Positions 25,047 to 32,845 of a DNA stretch of 64,000 bases are shown piece by piece. Origin of the DNA: Bacillus sp. P14.5 (lineage in GTDB: Bacteria > Bacillota > Bacilli > Bacillales > Bacillaceae_B); contig NZ_NIJF01000107.1 of assembly GCF_003316765.1 (NCBI RefSeq), forward strand, positions 1 through 64,000, given 5' to 3'. Positions within the stretch are counted from its first letter, which is position 1. Each line of letters begins with the position of its first letter. A model generated the notes under the pieces. That model made no database searches and was not told where the DNA came from. It worked only from the letters and a program-made list of their open reading frames with translations. Position numbers and translations under genes: made by a program.

Positions 25047-26045
25047 TTATTCCGGCAAGAATTCATTGGTAAACGCTTGTTCTGCGTCAAGTTCTGATTC
25101 CAGAAGTTCATTTTCGAACATCCAATCAGCATAGTTTTCCCAAACTTCCAGTTTTTGCTCACCCCATCTCGGAGCATCATCCTGATATCTGGAAGCGAGC
25201 CATTCCTGGCTTTTCTTTACTAATTCTTCATCAAGATCCGGGGCGGCATCTAAGAGGATCTGTGCAGCCTCTTCTGGATTGTCGATACTAAAATTATATC
25301 CTTTTGAAGCAGCAGCTAAAAATGCTTTCACCATTTCCGGGTCTTCTTCAATCAGGTCTTCATTCGTCGTAAGGACCGGGGTATAGTAATCCAGCTTTTC
25401 CGAGTAGTCTGTTAAATAGATCATGTTGATATCTTCATTTCTAAGCTCAGCCTCGATCCCTGTCCAGCCATAATAAATCCAGGCAAAATCGATGTCCCTT
25501 TGAACAGCAGTAAAGAAATCACTGTCTCCCATATTGACGATATCCACTTCCGAAACGTCGGCATTCTCCTGCCCCATGATAGAAGCCATTACCGCCTCTT
25601 CAACCGGTGATCCCCAGCCGCCATAGGTCTTGCCTTCAAAATCCTTCGGCGATTCAATATTCTTATCTGCCGGGGAAGCAAAGCCGGAGGTATTATGCTG
25701 AATAACCGCTGCGATCGATACAAGCGGTACATCCTGCACTCGTGCCTGGGTAACCCCTTCCTGGTAACCGACACCAAAATCAGCTTGGCCGGAAGCCACG
25801 ATGGAATCTGCACCCGCTTCACCAGGCATGATGATTTCCACATCAAGGCCTTCTTCTTCAAAATATCCATTTTCCTTTGCTGCATATAAACCGGTGTGAT
25901 TTGTGTTCGGAGTCCAATCCAATACAACCGAAACTTCTTTCAGCGTTTCAGATTCGCTGCCGCTTTCGTTTTGTCCTTCATTGTTATTCTGTCCGCAGCC
26001 GGTAATCAAAACAGCCGAGAATAGAACTGCAAATGCCTTCTTCAT
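25047..26045 (-). CDS. thiY: Thiamine-precursor-binding lipoprotein (ThiY/NMT1-THI5 type)
   Basis: A 332-residue lipoprotein with lipobox LITGC (Cys at about 17). The NMT1/THI5-like fold is indicated by VVLDWTPNTNHTGLYAAKE, GYFEEEGLDVEI, GADSIVASGQADFGVGYQE and ASIMGQ. Proteins of this kind bind formylaminopyrimidine or related thiamine precursors for import. It is the first gene after the TPP riboswitch and its terminator on the minus strand. A GAGG-containing leader precedes the ATG. Confidence 0.88.
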   Translation of the reverse strand: MKKAFAVLFSAVLITGCGQNNNEGQNESGSESETLKEVSVVLDWTPNTNHTGLYAAKENGYFEEEGLDVEIIMPGEAGADSIVASGQADFGVGYQEGVTQARVQDVPLVSIAAVIQHNTSGFASPADKNIESPKDFEGKTYGGWGSPVEEAVMASIMGQENADVSEVDIVNMGDSDFFTAVQRDIDFAWIYYGWTGIEAELRNEDINMIYLTDYSEKLDYYTPVLTTNEDLIEEDPEMVKAFLAAASKGYNFSIDNPEEAAQILLDAAPDLDEELVKKSQEWLASRYQDDAPRWGEQKLEVWENYADWMFENELLESELDAEQAFTNEFLPE

Positions 26046-26125
26046 TAAGGTTCCTCCCTGTTGGTCAAAAATTACGAGTCATATATAGAACCTGTCATAT
26101 TAAAATTGCAATCTGTTTCATGGAA

Positions 26126-26157
26126 TAAAAAAGCGTCCCGGAATGGACCCGGGACGC
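26126..26157 (-). terminator. Terminator of the TPP riboswitch expression platform
   Basis: On the minus strand GCGTCCCGG pairs with CCGGGACGC, followed by TTTTTTATT. It lies between the aptamer and thiY, so it probably forms when TPP is bound. Confidence 0.88.
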
Positions 26158-26182
26158 ATATTGAAAACAGAATGACCGTTTA

Positions 26183-26288
26183 GAATATGTTCCCTACGCT
26201 GGTCTCAGCCAGATCAGGTTCCAAGGGTCAGTATCTATCAGGATACAATCTCAACCAGCTTCACTGGTCCCCCCACTATTCTCGCATA
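26183..26288 (-). promoter_or_regulatory. TPP riboswitch (THI element)
   Basis: On the minus strand the aptamer landmarks appear in order: GGGGGACC, GCTGGTTGAGATTG, CTGACCC, GGAACCTGATCTGG and CTGAGACCAGCGTAGGGA. This is the conserved THI box that binds thiamine pyrophosphate and shuts off thiamine genes. Confidence 0.95.
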
Positions 26289-26360
26289 TTAAATTCATTT
26301 CCACCCTCTACTTTGACACACTATTGCCCATAATTCAAGAAATAACATCTATCTCTTTAA

Positions 26361-26405
26361 CACTTTAAAGTGCTGTAAGGTACAGTCCCTCTCAGCGCTT
26401 TAAAG
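26361..26405. repeat. Dispersed palindrome copy
   Basis: CACTTTAAAGTGCTGTAAGG, then ACAGTCCCTCTCAGCGCTTT, matches the family seen at 59975-60013 with drifted left arm. Confidence 0.6.
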
Positions 26406-26430
26406 CCCTAAAACTCCAAGGTCTCTCGTT

Positions 26431-26458
26431 TTGAGGTTTGCTTCATTCAGGCTATAAT
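26431..26458 (+). promoter_or_regulatory. SigA-like promoter of the aldo/keto reductase
   Basis: TTGAGG and a perfect TATAAT are 16 bp apart, 32 bp before the start codon. Confidence 0.6.
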
Positions 26459-26489
26459 TAATGGAAGAGAACCAACAAGGAGGATTCAG

Positions 26490-27392
26490 ATGGAAAGAGT
26501 ACAGCTAACAAACGACCTTACATTCTCAAGGTTCATCCATGGCCTATGGCGCTTATCTGATTGGAACCAGTCAAAGGAAGAAACCTTAAAACTGATCGAA
26601 CAGGTAATGGACACAGGCATCACCACTTTTGACCATGCCGATATTTACGGCAGCTATACCTGCGAGACTTTATTCGGAGAGGCACTGGCACTGAAACCAT
26701 CATTAAGAGAGAAGATGGAAATCGTCACTAAGTGCGGAATCGTCCTTCCTTCTGGGAATAGGCCGGAACACAAAACCCACCATTATAATACTAGCAAGAA
26801 ACATATCCTGAAGTCTGTTGAAAACTCGCTGTCAAGCCTGAAAACGGATTACATAGACGTGCTGCTCATCCACCGTCCGGATTCATTCATGGACCCTGAA
26901 CAAACGGCTGAAGCATTCGCTCAGCTGCATAAAGAAGGGAAAGTTCGCTGCTTTGGTGTTTCCAACTTCAAGAGCCACCAATTCAGCATGTTGCAGTCTT
27001 ACCTTGACTTCCCGCTGATCACCAATCAGATCGAGTTGTCACCTTACGTACTCGAAAACTTTGAAGACGGTACAATCGATCACGCCCTTCAAAACCGGAT
27101 CCCTCCTATGGCCTGGTCTCCACTGGCAGGCGGAAAGATTTTTTCGAGTGATGACGCCAAAGCTTTTCGTCTTCGCGGTACTTTGGAAAAAATCCGTGCT
27201 GAAAAAAATGCGGATGGCATCGATCAAATCATTTATGCCTGGTTATTGAATCACCCGTCACGCATTATGCCAATCATCGGATCGGGGAAATTAGACAGAA
27301 TAACAAACGCTGCTGCTTCTCAAGAAATTCACCTGGATCACGATCAATGGTTCGAGATCCTTCAAAGCTCGATGGGACATGATGTACCTTAA
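26490..27392 (+). CDS. Aldo/keto reductase, YdhF/YcsN type
   Basis: A 300-residue NADPH-dependent reductase with a complete catalytic tetrad: Asp48 and Tyr53 in FDHADIYGSY, Lys81 in VTKCGI and His128 in LLIHRPD. GVSNFKSHQ and the C-terminal IIGSGKLDRI belong to the cofactor site. The physiological carbonyl substrate is unknown. The ATG has AAGGAGGATTCAG upstream and a promoter just before it. It is probably monocistronic. Confidence 0.88.
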   Translation: MERVQLTNDLTFSRFIHGLWRLSDWNQSKEETLKLIEQVMDTGITTFDHADIYGSYTCETLFGEALALKPSLREKMEIVTKCGIVLPSGNRPEHKTHHYNTSKKHILKSVENSLSSLKTDYIDVLLIHRPDSFMDPEQTAEAFAQLHKEGKVRCFGVSNFKSHQFSMLQSYLDFPLITNQIELSPYVLENFEDGTIDHALQNRIPPMAWSPLAGGKIFSSDDAKAFRLRGTLEKIRAEKNADGIDQIIYAWLLNHPSRIMPIIGSGKLDRITNAAASQEIHLDHDQWFEILQSSMGHDVP

Positions 27393-27472
27393 TGAAAGAT
27401 TTAAAACCTTTAATATTGTTTTGAATTATTTGCTCTTTTAACAAAAATTAAGCTCTTCTTCTTGTAACACAG

Positions 27473-27514
27473 AGCTCAGCAGGTGGTCATTTACACTGAC
27501 TCACCTGCTGAGCT
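27473..27514. other. Perfect 13-bp hairpin
   Basis: AGCTCAGCAGGTG and CACCTGCTGAGCT surround a 16-nt loop. It lacks a T tract on either side, so it is not a canonical terminator despite lying 80 bp after the reductase gene. Confidence 0.65.
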
Positions 27515-27597
27515 AATTCTATTGGGTTTCTTAATCCTTTATCCATATCACTCTTGTCAGTAGCCCTTGAAACAACAATCATTTGAAAAAAAGCCAT

Positions 27598-27633
27598 AAA
27601 AAAGCATCCTGACGTTTCTGCAGGATGCTCTTT
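27598..27633 (-). terminator. Terminator of the FbpA-like gene
   Basis: On the minus strand GCATCCTG pairs with CAGGATGC, followed by TTTTTT. Confidence 0.85.
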
Positions 27634-27645
27634 TATATATTTTTA

Positions 27646-27846
27646 TTATACAAATCTTTGAGTATTCATTTCATTGTCTCCGAGAACCTTGGTTATGGAC
27701 TTCTCCACATAGTGGGCAAGATACTCTTCATGCAATTCGTTTTTACTCAACTCATAGAGTTGTTTATCGGATACTTTATAAATTCCTATTCGTAATAGCT
27801 GTTTTATATAAAAATCTTCTGTTGAACTAAGTTTTCTTTGCTGCAC
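27646..27846 (-). CDS. fbpA: FbpA-like Fur-regulated basic protein family
   Basis: A 66-residue protein carrying the small FbpA-family motif (FYIKQLLRIGIYKVSDKQLY, then ELSKNELHEEY). In B. subtilis FbpA is induced by iron starvation with the FsrA small RNA. The start is a GTG with GGAGGG 7 nt upstream. I do not see a clear Fur box in the short upstream region, so iron control here is not shown. Confidence 0.7.
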   Translation of the reverse strand: MQQRKLSSTEDFYIKQLLRIGIYKVSDKQLYELSKNELHEEYLAHYVEKSITKVLGDNEMNTQRFV

Positions 27847-27907
27847 GGTTAATCCCTCCGATGAGAGTATACCCGCTTTTCATATTTTCTAACCTGTGAG
27901 AAAACAT

Positions 27908-29151
27908 TCAATATTTTGGCTGCTTGACCGGAAGACTGACCGAAACGGCTGTGCCCTTTCCTTCTTCACTTTCATAATCGATCGCGCCATTGTGTTCTTC
28001 TATAATTTTAAAACTGACCATTAATCCAAGTCCGGTTCCATCCGCTTTGGTTGTGTGGAAGGGAGTCCCTAAATGCGCCAAATTTTCTTTAGAAATCCCC
28101 TGTCCTCCATCCTTAATGGTCAACTTGACCGTCTCTGCATCGAGCACTTCTGCTTGAATGGCAACCTCGCCGCCTAAAGGCATGGATTCCATCCCATTCT
28201 TGATTAAGTTAATCAAAACCTGTTTCAAATGTTTGGCATCACACTCCAACATTGGAAGGCCGGTATCCGTTTCTTTGATAAACTGGATACCTTGATTCTT
28301 TGCATCGCTGTCCATGACTTTCAAGACGTAATCGATAACCTCATTAAGGTCATGCAACTCAAAATTCATCCCTTTAGGCTTCCCAATCACCAGTAAATCA
28401 TCGAGCAAAGAAGAAATCCGCTCAATTTCATTGATCATGATTGAATAATACTCTCCATCCTCAGGATGCTTCTCATGCTGAAGCTGCGTAAAGCCCTTCA
28501 GTGAAGCCAAAGGGTTTCTGACCTCGTGGCTGATTGATGTGGCAAACCTTCCGACAGCGGCAAGTTTTTCGGCATGGCGGAGTTCGTCGTTGAGCTTTAA
28601 TCGAACTTCCAGATTAGAATAAAATCTGCTCAAAAACATATAGGATATAGCTGAAAGAATTATATAAACAGCGATCGGCAAAACTACTTGAACCGCATTC
28701 AATGTTACTCCGAATACAACGTACAATAATATCATGCCTATAGTAGAGGACCAAAAAAATCTTTTATTGATAAAAATAGGAGAAAATAAGATAAAGAGTA
28801 TTTCTAAAATATGTCCAGAGTTAAATGCTTTATCACTACCAGCATAAATTAAAAGATTATTAACTAAATCAACTAAAATAAATCCTGCAAGATATATATA
28901 TTTTACGGTATAAACTTTTCCTTTTTAGTTAAATAGATAGACACTGGAAGGATCAATATCAGTATGAGGTGAAACCAATAACCCATACCATCTTCCGGCA
29001 AGCCCATCTTTTTATCCTCATAGTACTTAAAGATATAGTAATAAAACAGATCATAACCTATGAGTAAAAAATAAAACAATGGAAGAAATAACTTAAGTGT
29101 CTTTATTTCCTCATTATCTAATTGAATATGGTTGGGTCTTTGATTTATCAT
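27908..29151 (-). pseudogene. Membrane sensor histidine kinase with one frameshift
   Basis: ATG 29151 (leader AAGGGAGAAACGA) starts a membrane domain that runs into a stop near 28903. The next frame continues without a start codon as VKYIYLAGFILVDLVNNLLI and onward, reaching a normal kinase core: H box SISHEVRNPLASLKGF, N box NLIKNGMES, G2 box GTGLGLMVS. One extra A in the AAAAA run at the junction would restore about 414 residues. The N-terminal 170 residues (TLKLFLPLF, then LFYYYIF, then EILFILFSPIFI) are homologous to the neighbouring HD-GYP protein. The kinase core resembles sporulation kinases. No response regulator is adjacent. Confidence 0.82.
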
Positions 29152-29250
29152 TCGTTTCTCCCTTAAAATATCTAATTTCCAACATAGGACTTCCTACATA
29201 ATAATAAAGGATAAACATACATTTTGTAAAATTTTGTAGAATTATGACGA

Positions 29251-30429
29251 TTAAATAGCCTTTGATCGCAAGAAGTTCCTGAGGCTTCTCATCCAGGAAA
29301 AGATTAATAAAAATGCAACTGCAATCAGTTGTATTAAAAAAACTGTTCCATCCCAAAATTTAAGGGTATTAATGGGGCTGGCCAGGTTAGCTAATGCTTG
29401 TTCCACAGAGAAAAGGAGTTGTGGAATATAATAAACAAGGAAAAGGGTGATAGAAATTGATACCCCAATCAGATAAAACACACTGAAGGCTTTTATATAA
29501 CCTTCAATCTTGTTGTCTTTCCGGGAAGAACTCACCTTCCTTTTAAGATACTCCTGTCCTTCTTCTAAGAGATTATAGAGGCCGGAACTATTCTCCAAAA
29601 CAAAATAAAGATCGGTTTTCATATAAAGACAGCATTGATAAATGATCCTAATAATTATGTTAAATATCGTCATTGTAATAATCGCATTAAATAACCCTTC
29701 ATCACCTCTTAAAAAGTATCGTTGGATAACTAAGGAGACGAAGAGGATAACTATATCAAAGCTCAATCCCCCAAGAAAAATAATATTCCTTTTCTCTCGT
29801 GAAAGTTTCCACGCTGAGCTTACATCAGATTCTAATACAGGAAAAAACAGCCGGTGCCCGATATTTAACTTGACTGGAATTCCATATGACCTCGCGGCAA
29901 GTATGTGACCGGCTTCATGAATCAGGACTAGAAAAATACTCACCGAAGAAAATAGCAAAATATTGATCAACATTAAATCATACCAGAATATGTCCCTGTA
30001 ATCGGGGAATAGCGAAGGTTTTATGATGAACATTAGAAGGGAGCCCAATAGAGATAATATAAAAATTATTCTGCTGAATTTATTAAAGAAAATTCTTCCA
30101 ACAGATTCATTAATCCATAAGAATCCTTTTGTACTGCTTTTTGTAGTAGGATTTCCAAACTCTTCATCATCAATTTTCTTCATAAAATTCAACTGAATCA
30201 ACTGATTTATAAATTCCTCCATCTTTATTTCTTCCTGCGGAAAGGCAGCTCTTAAGTATATTTCAGTTTCATCAACTGTTTTGCCTTTGTCCAGCATTCT
30301 TATTGCTTCCACAGCTGTAATGGACATCTCAAAAAAATCTCCTGTCTGTTTTGACTCTACTATAAGTTTCTCCTCATCTTGATGGATCTCAAAATCAAAC
30401 AGGGTAACCTTACTGTTTTTATCCCACAT
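29251..30429 (-). CDS. Membrane M50-type metalloprotease with PqqD-like N-terminus
   Basis: This 392-residue protein has a soluble N-terminal domain (1-90) of PqqD/RiPP-recognition type (LFDFEIHQDEEKLIVESKQT, then EAIRMLDKG), followed by an integral-membrane site-2-protease-like domain. The zinc site is HEAGH at 171-175, and KTDLYFVL (about 271-278) supplies the third ligand Asp. Such proteins (YydH or SkfC type) process or export ribosomally made peptides. It directly follows a 22-residue Trp/Cys-rich peptide gene and an intervening terminator, which makes that peptide the likely substrate. The ATG has GGGAGAAAGGGAT upstream. Confidence 0.82.
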   Translation of the reverse strand: MWDKNSKVTLFDFEIHQDEEKLIVESKQTGDFFEMSITAVEAIRMLDKGKTVDETEIYLRAAFPQEEIKMEEFINQLIQLNFMKKIDDEEFGNPTTKSSTKGFLWINESVGRIFFNKFSRIIFILSLLGSLLMFIIKPSLFPDYRDIFWYDLMLINILLFSSVSIFLVLIHEAGHILAARSYGIPVKLNIGHRLFFPVLESDVSSAWKLSREKRNIIFLGGLSFDIVILFVSLVIQRYFLRGDEGLFNAIITMTIFNIIIRIIYQCCLYMKTDLYFVLENSSGLYNLLEEGQEYLKRKVSSSRKDNKIEGYIKAFSVFYLIGVSISITLFLVYYIPQLLFSVEQALANLASPINTLKFWDGTVFLIQLIAVAFLLIFSWMRSLRNFLRSKAI

Positions 30430-30456
30430 ATCCCTTTCTCCCTCTCTTACTCATAG

Positions 30457-30486
30457 AAAAGGGATGCGAGCTAAAGCAAGCATCCC
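30457..30486 (-). terminator. Partial terminator between peptide and protease genes
   Basis: On the minus strand GGGATGC pairs with GCATCCC, followed by TTTTC. Its place suggests that most transcripts stop after the peptide, giving more peptide than protease. Confidence 0.75.
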
Positions 30487-30496
30487 ATTACATGTA

Positions 30497-30565
30497 TTAA
30501 TAAACATTGAACCATCCACACCACCAGCATGTCGTCTTAATTTTGCTAAGCTTTTTGATTTTCAT
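30497..30565 (-). CDS. 22-residue Cys/Trp-rich precursor peptide (candidate RiPP or pheromone)
   Basis: The frame encodes a Lys-rich start (MKIKKLSKIK) followed by TTCWWCGWFNVY. The ribosome binding site GAGGGTGAG overlaps the stop codon of the HD-GYP gene, and the ATG lies 11 nt beyond that stop. A basic leader with a short core of two Cys, three Trp and two Tyr/Phe is typical of modified or secreted peptides. The next gene is a PqqD/M50 membrane protease. I do not recognise the peptide from any described family. Confidence 0.75.
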   Translation of the reverse strand: MKIKKLSKIKTTCWWCGWFNVY

Positions 30566-30576
30566 ATTCTCACCCT

Positions 30577-31779
30577 CTATCTATTGTTTATTAATTCTTG
30601 ATAAGAAGTTGTTACAGAAGATGTTGAACGGTTTGATTCTTCTTTCAATTCAACCCACTCAGGAAATACCTCTTGGAATATATGAATAAGATCTGGATCA
30701 AATTGCGTTCCTTGACCTTCAAGAATTCGTTTATAAGCTGTTTCGGTAGATAAGGCTTCTCTATATGAACGTGTAGAAGTCATGGCGTCGAAGGCATCAG
30801 CAATTGCTGTTATTCTGGCTGCCAAAGGAATTTCAGTTCTCTGTAAACCTTGAGGGTAGCCCTTGCCATCCCATCTTTCGTGGTGAGAAAGAATAACATT
30901 CAAGCTGTCACTAAGTTCCTGTACCTTCTCAACTGCTTCTGCTCCTACTGCTGGATGTGTTTTAATAATTTCAAATTCCTCACGAGTAAGTTTATCTGGT
31001 TTCATTAAAATGCGATCAGGTATGTGAATCTTGCCTATATCATGCAATAAGCAAGCGTAATAGAAGGCATCAAGTTGTTCTTTTGAATAAACATTCAGCT
31101 TCTTAGCTAATGAAAGAGCATAAAATGCTACACGCTCACTATGACCCTTTGTATATGGATCCTTAAGTTCCAATGTTGCTATTATTCCTTTGACAATTCC
31201 TTCAAGCTGCTTATTATAAGAGTTCTTAATGGCATCAACATATCCTAAGATCCTTTTAAGAAGGAGAAAAGCTATAGAAGAAATAATGACAACCAGCATG
31301 ACTGGTAATATTAATACCACGATATCTTGAGTTATAATTCCTACCAAAGTATATTTTACTATTATTGAACCGCACACAACTAAAAAGAAAAATTGACTGA
31401 TAAATATTGGAGAAAATAAAATCAGAAATACTTCTACAATATTTCCTCCGCCTTTTATACCTGGATTTAATATATGAATGATCATATCGTTTATAAATGA
31501 CAAAACAATGTAGCCCAGAACTACTATGTATTTTACTCGTGTTATATTTGTCCTTCTAAATATAAAATAGCTTGCCACTGTTAAAATTAATAAAAGGGAG
31601 TAAAGAAAGTATATAAAAACCGAAGGCATACCAGCAGACTTATTTTCCATTACCTCAGGCAGAAGAAAATAATAGAAGCCTTCATACAAAATCGATATAG
31701 TAAAAAACAAAACTAAAAACCACTTAAGTGTCCTTTTTTCTTCAAAAATCAACGTCGAATCTTTTATATTCTTTAACAT
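30577..31779 (-). CDS. HD-GYP domain protein with membrane sensor domain
   Basis: A protein of about 400 residues whose first 180 residues hold about six membrane helices. After them comes an HD-GYP phosphodiesterase domain: KGHSERVAFYA, LLHDIGKIHIPD, ILSHHERWDGKGYPQGL and ADAFDAMTSTRSYREAL. HD-GYP proteins usually hydrolyse cyclic di-GMP. The membrane domain is homologous to that of the histidine kinase three genes downstream. I place the start at ATG 31779 because GTGAGG lies 6 nt upstream; the GTG at 31791 is part of that site. It is the first gene of the peptide operon. Confidence 0.88.
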   Translation of the reverse strand: MLKNIKDSTLIFEEKRTLKWFLVLFFTISILYEGFYYFLLPEVMENKSAGMPSVFIYFLYSLLLILTVASYFIFRRTNITRVKYIVVLGYIVLSFINDMIIHILNPGIKGGGNIVEVFLILFSPIFISQFFFLVVCGSIIVKYTLVGIITQDIVVLILPVMLVVIISSIAFLLLKRILGYVDAIKNSYNKQLEGIVKGIIATLELKDPYTKGHSERVAFYALSLAKKLNVYSKEQLDAFYYACLLHDIGKIHIPDRILMKPDKLTREEFEIIKTHPAVGAEAVEKVQELSDSLNVILSHHERWDGKGYPQGLQRTEIPLAARITAIADAFDAMTSTRSYREALSTETAYKRILEGQGTQFDPDLIHIFQEVFPEWVELKEESNRSTSSVTTSYQELINNR

Positions 31780-31822
31780 GGCATGCCTCACTTGCTGTAA
31801 ATATTCTGTTCAAAAATCCCTC

Positions 31823-31843
31823 ATTTGTCATTGTTCGACAAAT
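31823..31843. promoter_or_regulatory. Inverted repeat upstream of the peptide operon
   Basis: ATTTGTC and GACAAAT are separated by 7 bp, 45 bp upstream of the HD-GYP start. It is a plausible operator. A TATAGAAT-like -10 lies just upstream of it on the minus strand, without a clear -35. Confidence 0.5.
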
Positions 31844-32137
31844 TTCATTCTATAGCAAAAGTCCCATACAGGGAATAGTTTATTTTACTCATTTATACGA
31901 AATTTTTAACATTTTACTGGCTTCACACTTTTTAATTCATTCTAATTCCTCGAATAGCAGTAAACACTGAATAGTAGAGCCTTTATTTTCTATATCGGTA
32001 AATATTAACCAAGCTGAATAGCAGAGCCGCAAAAGAGGACTAAAGTACCTGCTTTTCTCAATGCATTATGGAGAGGCCATGTGAGACTTATTTATATTGA
32101 AGCCAAGTTGACGAAAAGAACCTAAAATGGATAACAA

Positions 32138-32312
32138 AAGGCTGTTTTCGCAAATATTGTTGCTTTCGGATATCCCCGGAAACTAAGAGTTTTATCTCTT
32201 ATCCGGGGAGAGTAGCTCTTTTCTTTTTGGTGTTACCAGTTTTTACTCCTCTTAATATGATTATTTTTTCGGAATCCTTATAAAATAGCAACAAAGTTTA
32301 CGAAAAGAGCCT
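32138..32312 (+). mobile_element. MITE-like element, copy B
   Basis: A 175-bp noncoding element nearly identical to copy A. Its ends AGGCTGTTTTCGCAAA and TTTACGAAAAGAGCCT form 26-bp inverted repeats with 22 matches. A fragment of the same right end lies just before it near 32108. Confidence 0.85.
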
Positions 32313-32341
32313 AAAAAAAAGACCCTCTGATTCAGGGCCTT
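32313..32341 (-). terminator. Terminator of the 111-residue membrane protein gene
   Basis: On the minus strand GGCCCTGAATC and AGAGGGTC form a short hairpin followed by TTTTTTTT. Confidence 0.75.
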
Positions 32342-32342
32342 T

Positions 32343-32678
32343 TCATTCAGCAAGTTTTTGCTCTATATTGCTGTTCCGCTTCATCAAGAAATCGATGGCG
32401 AGCCAGAAAAAAACAGAGATCAATGCATAAATTCCAATTGAGTAATAGATGTCTTCCGTTTTCCATTCAAGTTTAGGAATGAACAATCCTAATATACCTG
32501 TAAAAATATAATAACTTCCTATTAAGTGGAAGAACAATTTTTCGGTAGTCAAATTTCTTTTCTCCATATAACCCTTGCCCGCTTTTCCAAAAAAGATTGC
32601 AATTCCCCTGATGATAAAATACACGGAAAAAGCAATAATAATAGCAATCACTGTAGAATTATTAAAAACGTTTGCCAT
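32343..32678 (-). CDS. Small membrane protein, unknown
   Basis: A 111-residue protein with three to four hydrophobic helices (STVIAIIIAFSVYFII, FHLIGSYYIFTGILGLFI and YALISVFFWLAIDFLM) and charged loops. It could belong to the DUF3784-like small membrane proteins, without certainty. I chose ATG 32678, which has AAAGGAGCATTAAG upstream; longer in-frame starts lack a site. Confidence 0.7.
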   Translation of the reverse strand: MANVFNNSTVIAIIIAFSVYFIIRGIAIFFGKAGKGYMEKRNLTTEKLFFHLIGSYYIFTGILGLFIPKLEWKTEDIYYSIGIYALISVFFWLAIDFLMKRNSNIEQKLAE

Positions 32679-32845
32679 CTTAATGCTCCTTTCAACAAAA
32701 AACCATTGTTCATCTTTAAGATTGTACCATAAGTTCGCACAATTTGAGTAGGAATTAAATTCCATAAAAGTTTTTTTATATTTTACCTCCCTACACCATG
32801 TGGTATAGTGTTAAATAGCTATTATCCCTAAAGGAGAATTTTTTT

